DNA from: EX4484-217-1 sp964496035 | GTDB lineage: Archaea > Thermoproteota > Thermoprotei_A > EX4484-217-1 | Length of the DNA: 16,399 bases | Direction of reading: 5' to 3' | Assembly: GCA_964496035.1 (NCBI GenBank) | Contig: CAZBXI010000035.1 | Location: forward strand, 1-16,399 | Part shown: piece after piece, positions 1 through 6,268 of the stretch | How positions within the stretch are numbered: position 1 is the stretch's first letter | Layout: each line of letters starts with the position of its first letter | Translations under genes and position numbers: made by a program | Notes under the pieces: model-generated | Seen by the model: the letters and a program-made list of their open reading frames with translations, nothing else | The model's database searches: none | Told to the model about the DNA's origin: nothing

Positions 1-128
1 GCATAAATAAACGCTGCAAACTGAGCAAATATACCAGAAGGGCCATGAGCATACAGTAAGAGACCGTAAAACACACCAAATATGCAAAGCATAAAACAAT
101 AAAGAAAATACTTAAACTTAGCATGCAT
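1..128 (-). CDS. N-terminal fragment of an unidentified membrane protein
   Basis: The left edge cuts this gene. On the minus strand an open frame runs from an ATG at 128 to the window edge, giving about 42 residues that start MHAKFKYFLY and contain a long hydrophobic stretch rich in F, Y, L, I and G, followed by a short AHGPSG turn and another hydrophobic stretch. This looks like the first one or two membrane segments of an integral membrane protein. A GTG at 137 is an alternative in-frame start three codons upstream. The gene is divergent from the secreted-protein gene at 292, so the 163 bases between them should hold both promoters. The fragment is too short to assign a family, and it could also be a chance hydrophobic frame. 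Confidence 0.45.
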   Translation of the reverse strand, partial: MHAKFKYFLYCFMLCIFGVFYGLLLYAHGPSGIFAQFAAFIY

Positions 129-257
129 AAATACCACTCAAGAACGTACTAATTAAAAACAACTAAAAATAGTTTATGGATAGTGTAAAGTACAAAGAAG
201 CAGCACACTAATAAGATTTTTCAAATATAATATTGGCAACAAGTTAAAAAAAATAAA

Positions 258-268
258 TATTTATATAA
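258..268 (+). promoter_or_regulatory. TATA box of the secreted-protein gene
   Basis: The sequence TATTTATATAA is a good archaeal box A. Its centre lies about 28 bases before the ATG at 292, so transcription would begin at or within a few bases of the start codon and the mRNA would be leaderless or nearly so. There is no clear Shine-Dalgarno sequence before this ATG, which fits. The call rests on pattern and spacing only. Confidence 0.5.
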
Positions 269-291
269 CCTTTAATTCAATAAGGATTAAA

Positions 292-966
292 ATGAAATTT
301 AGAAGAACAGCAATAATACTCGTATTGTTGTTGCTGTTATTAAGTCTTATTACATCTGTAGTCCTTGCGTTAAAAAGAGCACCCCCTTACGCTAATGCTA
401 AAACGGTGGCTTATCCTCTTCCAGACAGACCCCCATATGCCTGGGCTGATGCTAAGGCAAAGGCCCTCTGTGGTTATGGTTATGCGTATATTTATGCTTA
501 CGCATATACAACGCCTGCAGCAACTTCTGCATCAGGTTTTGCCATGGTAGAATTCAACGCTAAACCTGTTCCGGGAAATTCTCCAGTATTATACTGGGGG
601 CCATACATGACCGCATCGACAAAGATATACGTAAAGGGCACTATAGGAAGCTATAGAGGGTTAAGAGCGGCACTTGACATAGGATTTAGAATATACGATT
701 ATAAACAGGGAAAATGGACTATAGATCCATATAAGTCTTGGTGCGTAACATTAAAAGAAGGAGTATATAACAAGACGTACAAGATAAGTAAAACTTATGA
801 CTGTACGAATGACTACAATGAAGTAGAAAAATACACAATAACTGGTTTAGCACGCGGATTTGCTGCATGTATTGGAGGCCAAGAATGTGAAGTTGTGGTC
901 GATTTTTATTATTCACAAAAACTAGTCTACATAACATATTTAGAACTAAAAGGTCTTGGTGAGTGA
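292..966 (+). CDS. Secreted Tyr/Ala-rich hypothetical protein
   Basis: I do not recognise this 224-residue protein. It starts with a classical Sec signal: MKFRR, then a leucine-rich core at about residues 7-25, and a possible cleavage site near VLA/LK (about residue 26-27). The first mature segment is rich in P, A and Y and includes an alternating run, GYGYAYIYAYAY (residues 61-72), of the kind that forms a beta strand. Five cysteines lie in the mature part (C60 and four between about 149 and 200), enough for disulfides outside the cell. The C-terminal half looks beta-rich and has no catalytic motif I can name. The stop overlaps the start region of the next gene, which also encodes an exported protein, so the two are probably cotranscribed. 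The role may be structural at the cell surface, but that is inference. Confidence 0.75.
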   Translation: MKFRRTAIILVLLLLLLSLITSVVLALKRAPPYANAKTVAYPLPDRPPYAWADAKAKALCGYGYAYIYAYAYTTPAATSASGFAMVEFNAKPVPGNSPVLYWGPYMTASTKIYVKGTIGSYRGLRAALDIGFRIYDYKQGKWTIDPYKSWCVTLKEGVYNKTYKISKTYDCTNDYNEVEKYTITGLARGFAACIGGQECEVVVDFYYSQKLVYITYLELKGLGE

Positions 967-967
967 A

Positions 968-1633
968 ATGATAGGCAAGGAAAAACAGTCCTTCCTAATA
1001 CTTTACATATCTGCAATAGTCGTTCTACTGCTAATTAGCATAAGTTTTCTTCATTCATCGGAAACAGCTATATTACCTGAAAAATCACCTACGGAAACTG
1101 TTGAGATAACTGGTCCATATACCAAGTTAGAAATAGTCAGCGGATTTAACACTACAAGAGGAAACCATGTATCTTTTGTATCAAAGAAAGCCATAGTTAT
1201 ATTAAGGGTAAGGCAAATCAGCAATTCCTCTGAGACATACATTCTATTTCTTGCATGTACACCATATGAAGAGTTTAAGAAGTTGCTTGAACAGGACATG
1301 CTTTGGCCTTATGATGCGAGACTAGAAGAGAGACTAATCATAGAAGGACTTGTTAAAGCTATTAGGGAACATGATATCACTTTACTTAAAGAATTTACAG
1401 ATAAGCTTGAAAGTAAATTTAAAGAATTTAAAGCATATGTGAAATACACGGAAACTCCCATTTACTTGTTTACGTTGGAGCCAGGCGAAGAAATAGAAAT
1501 ACCTATAATTCTTGAAGCACCTACTGGTAAAGTTTCTAAAACGTATCTGCTAGGAGCTTTTCTGATAACACCCTTTGCACCAGCTGAAGGGTACAGCGTA
1601 GGAGGAGCCGGTGGACTATATATAGGCCCCTAA
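968..1633 (+). CDS. Membrane-anchored hypothetical protein, paralog A
   Basis: This protein of 221 residues from the ATG at 968 has no family I recognise. In-frame TTG 956 and GTG 959 are possible earlier starts; I chose the ATG because GGTGAG at 958-963 could serve as its ribosome binding site. One N-terminal hydrophobic segment (about residues 8-27) follows a short basic tip, and no clear signal peptidase site is visible, so it is probably anchored with the rest outside. The body has a beta-rich block (EIVSGFNTTRG), a charged helical middle (about residues 115-145), then LEPGEEIEIPIILEAPTGK and a terminal YIGP. These blocks match the protein encoded at 1832-2464 in the same order, so the two are duplicates that have diverged. 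The gene overlaps the end of the preceding secreted-protein gene and is probably in its operon. Confidence 0.75.
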   Translation: MIGKEKQSFLILYISAIVVLLLISISFLHSSETAILPEKSPTETVEITGPYTKLEIVSGFNTTRGNHVSFVSKKAIVILRVRQISNSSETYILFLACTPYEEFKKLLEQDMLWPYDARLEERLIIEGLVKAIREHDITLLKEFTDKLESKFKEFKAYVKYTETPIYLFTLEPGEEIEIPIILEAPTGKVSKTYLLGAFLITPFAPAEGYSVGGAGGLYIGP

Positions 1634-1831
1634 GGAGAAAGCCATTATCCCTACGTAACATTAAGACCGTGGGAAAATCTGTGAGGATGAATATTAATAA
1701 TACATGAACACTGCTCAACTAAAGCAATGCTTCTATATGCGTGAAAACATATTATTCATAAAAGTCTAAAATAACCTTAGACAATGTAGGGAACGCTGAG
1801 AAAAAATGCTTAGTGCTAGGATGAAGTTGCT

Positions 1832-2464
1832 ATGAAGGGACGTTATGAACACATATTGTTTCTCTTAATAATGTTCTTTATAGTAATTTCCTTTCCATTA
1901 TCCAGTGTGGTTACTGAGAACATTGAAAATACTGCTTCTTGGTGGGGATTTCCTATAGAAACATACTACGGTACTCCCACGTTAGGATATAGGATTATAA
2001 GTGGACTTAAAAGTACGAGGCAAGGATGGTACACCTTTACTTCTAGGAAGGCATCGGTTGAATACATAATTAAGGCTGGAAATTTAAATGAGACAGAAAC
2101 ATACGCGTTTACCATATACTGTACTATTCCCGATAAAATACACCTTGACCTCAATTTGGGATTAGCTGAAGAAGAAATAGCTGAAGCCATGTATTATGGA
2201 GATGGAAACTCATTACAAAGGACGCTGGAAATAATAAAAGCATCTTTCCCTGAAGAATTGAAAGCATACATTAGTATAGGGCCTTCCAAGGGACACATTT
2301 ACGTATTTAAAGTTAAACCTAGAGAAGTAGTAAGAATACCTATAACTATTGAGGCGCCATTAGGTAGACTCTCAAGAGAATACGTAATACTTTTCATATT
2401 GATAGGTGACGCGTCAGAAGAGGGATTTAGCGAAGTAGAGTTGGCACTTTATTTAGGACCTTAA
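1832..2464 (+). CDS. Secreted/anchored hypothetical protein, paralog B
   Basis: This 210-residue protein begins with a hydrophobic export segment (HILFLLIMFFIVISFPLSS, about residues 7-25) that could be a cleaved signal or an anchor. The body parallels paralog A: RIISGLKSTRQ for EIVSGFNTTRG, ETYAFTIYC for ETYILFLAC, a charged helical middle, VKPREVVRIPITIEAPLGR for LEPGEEIEIPIILEAPTGK, and a terminal YLGP for YIGP. The IPI-IEAP-G block suggests the edge of a beta sandwich. About 198 bases separate it from paralog A. That gap holds no other gene I can support and only weak TATA-like sequence (near 1748-1755), so cotranscription is possible but not shown. The function is unknown. A cell-envelope role is inferred from export and context alone. 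Confidence 0.75.
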   Translation: MKGRYEHILFLLIMFFIVISFPLSSVVTENIENTASWWGFPIETYYGTPTLGYRIISGLKSTRQGWYTFTSRKASVEYIIKAGNLNETETYAFTIYCTIPDKIHLDLNLGLAEEEIAEAMYYGDGNSLQRTLEIIKASFPEELKAYISIGPSKGHIYVFKVKPREVVRIPITIEAPLGRLSREYVILFILIGDASEEGFSEVELALYLGP

Positions 2465-2527
2465 GGTAACCGCTAGTAATATTCTATTTTAATTATAGTA
2501 GGGAGGCATTGTTGGAAGTGGAAAATG

Positions 2528-2943
2528 TTAAAGGGCACTTAGTGCTTGTCGTCTTACTTTATCCTTCAGTTCTTCATCGAATGTAAGTAGTTTAGACTTT
2601 TTGTTTCTAAAGCTAATGTGATGTAGAGTGAATCATAAACTATTATATCGTATTTGGCTGAGTTTTCTAGGGATTTTACGATTAAGTTTTTTGAGCTATA
2701 AATTTTCTGTACTGCGTTCTGTATAAGCGATAGTATGATGTTTTTAATTCGTTAAACATTTTCTCGGGTATTCTTTTAGGTTTAAAAGTATGTTTCCATG
2801 GGGCATTAGCTAACTCAACAAATACTATGTCTACGGTTATTAGTCCTTCTCTCCTATACTTCACTATGAGTTCCTTTGCGCTATTATAGAATTTATCTTT
2901 AACAATAATACTTGCAAATACACTTGGCATCTACGATGTACAT
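2528..2943 (-). pseudogene. vapC: Decayed VapC-type PIN toxin (three frameshifts)
   Basis: On the minus strand the start ATG at 2943 reads MYIVDA, then the frame breaks. Rejoining three frames gives a complete 138-residue VapC: VDAS at the N-terminus, FVELAN in the middle, VYDSLYITLA and LLTFDEEL near the C-terminus, ending at the TAA at 2528-2530. The four acidic PIN residues are all kept (D5, E43, D104, D123 in the repaired protein). The breaks are one extra base near 2924-2928 and one missing base in each of two A5 runs (minus-strand runs at 2741-2745 and 2598-2602). Intact VapC proteins are ribonucleases held inactive by VapB. The break positions in short homopolymers allow sequencing error as an alternative, but the partner antitoxin is also broken while all neighbouring genes read through cleanly. 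Confidence 0.85.
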
Positions 2944-2951
2944 GTGTTTAG

Positions 2952-3177
2952 CTACCTCTTTTCTCTGTACTCTCTAATGGTTTTCCATGCTGGCTCCTTA
3001 GACACTTCTATGTTACTTAGAATATCGTTAATGGTGTTTAGAATCTCCTTGTGTTCTATTTCTTTAATTTTCTCTTCTATGAATCTCTATTTCCTCTCTC
3101 TGGTTCACATCCTTGATCTTCGCCATTTTCTCTTTCAGTTCCCTCCTTATCCTAATACTTAAGGTAGTTGTAGACAT
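2952..3177 (-). pseudogene. vapB: Decayed VapB-type ribbon-helix-helix antitoxin
   Basis: From the ATG at 3177 the minus strand reads MSTTTLSIRIRRELKEKMAK, a typical ribbon-helix-helix (CopG-like) DNA-binding start. It then meets a stop after about 36 residues. A shift of one base near 3084 restores FIEEKIKEIEHKE and continues to EPAWKTIREYREKR and a TAG at 2952-2954. That is the normal length (about 75 residues) and the normal charged C-terminal tail with which VapB wraps VapC. The stop lies 8 bases before the vapC start, the usual vapBC spacing. The truncated product could still contain the DNA-binding part but not the toxin-binding tail. The lesion is independent of the three in vapC. Confidence 0.82.
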
Positions 3178-3188
3178 TATTTATCCAT

Positions 3189-3208
3189 AATAATTGTATA
3201 CAATTATT
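3189..3208. promoter_or_regulatory. Perfect 20-bp palindrome, probable vapBC operator
   Basis: The half site AATAATTGTA is followed directly by its exact reverse complement, TACAATTATT. The palindrome ends 11 bases before the vapB start codon (3177, minus strand), and its centre (GTATAC) lies where the TATA box of a leaderless vapB transcript would be. Ribbon-helix-helix antitoxins bind such palindromes over their own promoter. The site also sits about 130 bases upstream of the rpS6e start, so it could influence the divergent ribosomal promoter, though its distance from that TATA box (about 70 bases) makes this less likely. Confidence 0.6.
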
Positions 3209-3276
3209 GTACATACATCTTATGCGATTAAACAAATATATGTCTGCTCGTACTATTGCATTACCTTATTAGGAAA

Positions 3277-3285
3277 ATTTATATT
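3277..3285 (+). promoter_or_regulatory. TATA box of the rpS6e / aIF2-gamma operon
   Basis: ATTTATATT is an archaeal box A preceded by purine-rich AGGAAA, which could be the TFB-binding element. It lies about 60 bases before the chosen S6e ATG (3340), predicting a leader of roughly 30 bases that contains GGTGG (3326-3330) as a ribosome binding site. It is assigned by pattern and spacing. Confidence 0.45.
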
Positions 3286-3339
3286 CTGAATATGCTTTTA
3301 CTTTTCTGCGATAATAAGGGATATGGTGGTTTAAAGGTA

Positions 3340-3717
3340 ATGCCTGAGTTTAAAGTTGTAGTGTCTGACCCGGCAACCGGTAGGGCTAAGACCTACGTTG
3401 TTAAAGGAGAAGCAGCAATGAGGCTTATAGGGTTAAAAATAGGTGATATCATAGATGGTTCACTAATTTCTAGTGAGCTTAAAGGTAAAAAGTTAGAAAT
3501 CAGAGGTGGTAGTGATAGTTCAGGATTCCCTATGAGGCCGGATATTCCTGGAGGAGTTAAGAAGAGAGTTCTACTGTCAGGACCGCCTGGTTTTCATCCT
3601 AAAGAAAAGGGTGAACGTAGAAGGAAAACAGTTAGGGGCAATGTTATAACTGAAGACATTGTCCAAATAAACGTTAAAATAGTTACTGAGGAAAAAAGTA
3701 AAGAGAAAAAGAAATAG
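3340..3717 (+). CDS. rps6e: Small-subunit ribosomal protein S6e
   Basis: This is a 125-residue archaeal eS6, a structural protein of the 30S subunit. The start is MPEFKVVVSDPATGRAKTY, the usual archaeal N-terminus, followed by the GDIIDGS and GGSDSSGFPMRPDIPGG blocks typical of the family and a lysine-rich tail. The frame is open upstream to a TTG at 3256, but that extension (28 residues) has no counterpart in the family and would begin before the predicted transcription start, so I use the ATG at 3340. It is the first gene of the informational cluster, is divergent from the dead vapBC locus, and lies 29 bases upstream of aIF2-gamma, a common archaeal gene pair. Confidence 0.95.
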   Translation: MPEFKVVVSDPATGRAKTYVVKGEAAMRLIGLKIGDIIDGSLISSELKGKKLEIRGGSDSSGFPMRPDIPGGVKKRVLLSGPPGFHPKEKGERRRKTVRGNVITEDIVQINVKIVTEEKSKEKKK

Positions 3718-3746
3718 TATTTCTTCAAGGAGGTTAAGCCTCTAAA

Positions 3747-4985
3747 ATGCCTTGGGTTCTAAAGCAACCAGAAGTAAACATCGGCGTTGTAGGCCACGTT
3801 GATCACGGCAAAACAACTCTAGTGCAGGCTTTAACGGGGAAATGGACTGCTACCCATAGTGAGGAGCTTAAAAGAGGAATGACAATTAAACTAGGCTATG
3901 CTGACGGAAATATTGCTAAGTGTCAATGCTGCCAAGGCCTTGAGGCTTGGGTTACTGAACCAAAATGCCCTAAATGCGGATGCGAAAGCGTATTATTAAA
4001 AAGGGTATCTTATGTTGATGCTCCAGGCCACGAGGTTCTAATGGCAACTATGCTTTCAGGAGCAACAATAATGGATGGGGCAATTTTAGTTATAGCTGCT
4101 AACGAGCCATGCCCTCAACCTCAAACTAGGGAACATTTCGCAGCTCTAGACATTATAGGTATTAGAAACCTAGTTATAGTGCAGAACAAAATAGATGTTG
4201 TTTCAAAAGAACAAGCTTTGAAAAACTATAAGCAAATTAAGGAATTCGTTAAAAACACCTGGGCCGAAAACGCACCAATAATTCCCGTTAGTGCACTACA
4301 TAAAGTAAATGTTGATGCTGTTGTGAAAGCAATATATGAAAATATACCTACACCTAAAAGAGAACTTGAAAAACCACCTTTAATGTACGTAGCTAGAAGC
4401 TTCGATGTTAACCGACCTGGAACACCTCCTGAAAAACTTGTAGGAGGAGTTGTTGGAGGAAGTATAATTCAAGGGGTAATTAGGGTAGGCGATAGAATAG
4501 AGATCAAACCAGGCGTAAGAATAGAGGTTGGTGGGAAAACACAGTATCAACCATTAGAAACAACAGTCGTAAGCCTAAGGTTCGGCGATATTGAGGTTAA
4601 AGAGGCTAAGCCTGGAGGACTGGTGGCCATTGGAACAGAACTGGACCCTGCATTGACGAAGAACGATAACTTAGTAGGAAACATTGTAGGAAAACCGGGC
4701 CAACTACCTCCAACACTTTGGGAGATCTCCCTAGAATATAAGACACTGGAAAGAGTTGTAGGAATGAAACATATGATAAGAGTTGAACCAATAAGGCCTA
4801 AAGAGAGCCTAATGTTAACTGTCGGTACAATGATATCGTGGGGAATAGTGACTAGTGTAACTAAGGATACTTTAGAAATAAAACTAGCTAAACCTATCGT
4901 AGCTTTAAAGAATGCTAGAGTAGCTATAAGCAGAAGAATTATGGGTAGATGGAGGCTCATAGGCTGGGGTACGTTAAAATATTGA
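3747..4985 (+). CDS. eif2g: Translation initiation factor aIF2, gamma subunit
   Basis: The 412-residue GTPase subunit of heterotrimeric aIF2 carries initiator Met-tRNA to the small ribosomal subunit. The G domain shows GHVDHGKT (16-23, P-loop), DAPGH (91-95), NKID (147-150) and SAL (182-184). A zinc knuckle is inserted between switch regions, with CxxC pairs at C59/C62 and C74/C77. The C-terminal half is the two beta-barrel domains that bind tRNA. The length is normal. A strong Shine-Dalgarno sequence, AAGGAGGT (3727-3734), lies 12 bases before the ATG. Part of it could pair with CCTC just downstream (3739-3742) in a weak hairpin. The stop codon overlaps the TTG start of the next gene, which implies translational coupling. 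Confidence 0.97.
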   Translation: MPWVLKQPEVNIGVVGHVDHGKTTLVQALTGKWTATHSEELKRGMTIKLGYADGNIAKCQCCQGLEAWVTEPKCPKCGCESVLLKRVSYVDAPGHEVLMATMLSGATIMDGAILVIAANEPCPQPQTREHFAALDIIGIRNLVIVQNKIDVVSKEQALKNYKQIKEFVKNTWAENAPIIPVSALHKVNVDAVVKAIYENIPTPKRELEKPPLMYVARSFDVNRPGTPPEKLVGGVVGGSIIQGVIRVGDRIEIKPGVRIEVGGKTQYQPLETTVVSLRFGDIEVKEAKPGGLVAIGTELDPALTKNDNLVGNIVGKPGQLPPTLWEISLEYKTLERVVGMKHMIRVEPIRPKESLMLTVGTMISWGIVTSVTKDTLEIKLAKPIVALKNARVAISRRIMGRWRLIGWGTLKY

Positions 4986-5386
4986 AAAAAGTCATTATTG
5001 ATTCTAACATCTTAATGCAGTCTATAAAATATGGGATAAACATTAAACAAGCTGTTGAAGATGCTTTAATAATGCGTTGCGAAATCTACGTACCTGAAAT
5101 AGTTGTTAAAGAACTAAAGAGAAAAGCTAGGCACTGTAAGTTTCTTGAAAAGAAATTAGCCGAGAAAGCATTACAAGTAATTCAGGAGCAAAAAATAAAC
5201 ATTCTGAAACATGAAATCCCAGAACACGTAAAAACAGATGACATAATTCTATCATTAACTTCAAGAGAAAGAGGAATTTTAATAACTAATGATAGGGAAC
5301 TACGTAGGAAAGCTAGAAGACTAAATATACCGGTTGGTTTCCTAAACATAGAGGAGAAAAGGGTAATAGTGGAATATTTTCCTTAA
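4982..5386 (+). CDS. PIN-domain RNase, Fcf1/VapC9-like
   Basis: With a TTG start at 4982 (overlapping the aIF2-gamma stop as TTGA), the protein has 134 residues and begins MKKVIIDSNILM, the usual start of archaeal stand-alone PIN domains. An ATG at 4949 in the same frame would add 11 residues that lie inside aIF2-gamma and match nothing, so I reject it. Candidate metal-binding acids are D7, E44, D87 (in KTDD) and D104 (in ITNDREL). Proteins of this type sit between aIF2-gamma and rpoE in several archaea with no antitoxin beside them, which points to a housekeeping role such as rRNA processing rather than a toxin. That role is inferred from context and has not been shown for this protein. Confidence 0.85.
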   Translation: MKKVIIDSNILMQSIKYGINIKQAVEDALIMRCEIYVPEIVVKELKRKARHCKFLEKKLAEKALQVIQEQKINILKHEIPEHVKTDDIILSLTSRERGILITNDRELRRKARRLNIPVGFLNIEEKRVIVEYFP

Positions 5387-5397
5387 ACACATAATAC

Positions 5398-5407
5398 ACT
5401 TATATAG
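5398..5407 (+). promoter_or_regulatory. TATA box of the rpoE1-spt4 operon
   Basis: ACTTATATAG matches box A and lies 66-75 bases before the rpoE1 ATG, so the transcript would have a leader of about 45 bases. This leader holds GGAGG (5460-5464), 8 bases before the ATG. The 86-base gap after the PIN gene is the first real break in the cluster since S6e, which supports an internal promoter here. Confidence 0.45.
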
Positions 5408-5472
5408 GGGATTTCTAGTAAAGAAATATCACGATTTAATATTAACCATGCGGATACGTGGAGGAATAAATA

Positions 5473-6054
5473 ATGTATTACGTTTATCGTGTTCAAGATA
5501 TTGTCAGAATACCTCCTGAGATGTTCCATTTACCCTTAGAAGAAGCAGCTTTAAAATCGTTGCGTGAAAAATATGAAGGCACAATAGACAAGGATTTAGG
5601 GTTAATACTAGCCGTATTCGATGTTAATGTTTCAGAAGAAGGAGTTATAATTCATGGCGATGGAGCTACATACCATGAAACAGAGTTTTCCATTCTAGCT
5701 TTTAAGCCTTTAATAAAGGAAGTAGTTGAAGGAGAAGTAGTTGAAATAACAGACTTTGGAGCATTCATAAGCTTAGGTCCATTAGATGCTTTAGCACATA
5801 AATCTCAGATACTAGATGATGTTTTAATGTACGATGGTAGAAGAGGAGCTCTCATAGGAAAAGAAACTAAGAGAATATTGGAAAGAGGAGACCATGTAAG
5901 AGCGAGAATAATAACCATAAGCACTTCAATGTCAAATAAAATTATGAGAATAGGAGTAACCATGAGGCAACCTTTCCTAGGCAAACTTGAATGGATAAAA
6001 GAAGACCTTGAAAGAATATATGGTAAACCTAAAAAACCTAAAAAGAAGAAGTGA
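5473..6054 (+). CDS. rpo7: RNA polymerase subunit Rpo7 (RpoE')
   Basis: This 193-residue protein is the archaeal homologue of eukaryotic Rpb7. With Rpo4 it forms the polymerase stalk, which binds emerging RNA and helps open the promoter. The N-terminal tip domain (about 1-80) begins MYYVYRVQDIVRIPPE. The S1/OB RNA-binding domain follows, with VEGEVVEITDFGAFISLGPLDALAHKSQ at about 84-112. The C-terminal tail is very lysine-rich (PKKPKKKK). GGAGG at 5460-5464 supports the ATG. It lies 6 bases upstream of spt4, the usual archaeal pairing. Confidence 0.97.
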   Translation: MYYVYRVQDIVRIPPEMFHLPLEEAALKSLREKYEGTIDKDLGLILAVFDVNVSEEGVIIHGDGATYHETEFSILAFKPLIKEVVEGEVVEITDFGAFISLGPLDALAHKSQILDDVLMYDGRRGALIGKETKRILERGDHVRARIITISTSMSNKIMRIGVTMRQPFLGKLEWIKEDLERIYGKPKKPKKKK

Positions 6055-6060
6055 TAAGCA

Positions 6061-6267
6061 ATGTCATATCGTAAAAGGAAACCCTTCAAAGCATGTAAGA
6101 AATGTAACGCATTAGTTCCTCATGAAGAAGTGCAATGTCCAGTATGTGGATCAAGAACATTTAGTGATGATTGGGAAGGATTAGTAATAATTGTTTCCTC
6201 AGATTCAAAAGCTGCACAAATACTTAACAAAACAAAACCACACATGTACGCTATTAAGGTAAGATAG
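6061..6267 (+). CDS. spt4: Transcription elongation factor Spt4 (RpoE2)
   Basis: This 68-residue zinc-ribbon protein has CKKC (C12, C15) and CPVC (C26, C29). With Spt5 it forms the clamp that raises RNA polymerase processivity. The block after the zinc ribbon (SDDWEGLVIIVSSDSKAAQIL) is the conserved part that carries the Spt5 NGN interface. The length is normal for the family. It follows rpo7 by 6 bases and is followed after 1 base by the dephospho-CoA kinase gene, so all three are probably on one transcript. Confidence 0.96.
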   Translation: MSYRKRKPFKACKKCNALVPHEEVQCPVCGSRTFSDDWEGLVIIVSSDSKAAQILNKTKPHMYAIKVR

Positions 6268-6268
6268 G

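Noticed and set aside
1634..1831. Possible small RNA or small gene in the gap between the two paralogs
   Set aside because: I looked for C/D box pairs, tRNA features and short frames with a ribosome binding site and found only isolated box-like words in the wrong order.
2944..3162. Plus-strand 72-codon open frame
   Set aside because: It lies opposite the vapB remnant, whose repaired reading gives a clear ribbon-helix-helix antitoxin. The plus-strand translation is low-complexity (S, L, F) and typical of an antisense shadow.
3256..3339. Upstream in-frame extension of rpS6e from a TTG
   Set aside because: The 28 extra residues match no S6e N-terminus, and the TTG lies upstream of the predicted TATA box. 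The ATG at 3340 gives the normal family start.
3729..3743. Small hairpin over the aIF2-gamma Shine-Dalgarno (GAGG with CCTC, 5-base loop)
   Set aside because: Four base pairs plus a G-U are too weak to matter at the growth temperature expected for this organism, and such a stem is expected by chance near a GGAGG.
4547..4960. Minus-strand 137-codon open frame inside aIF2-gamma
   Set aside because: It is a shadow of the well-conserved C-terminal barrels of aIF2-gamma, with no promoter or ribosome binding site apparent.
5410..5431. ATTTCT/AGAAAT inverted repeat upstream of rpo7
   Set aside because: A 6-bp AT-rich stem in AT-rich intergenic DNA is not distinguishable from chance and does not overlap the TATA box or the ribosome binding site.
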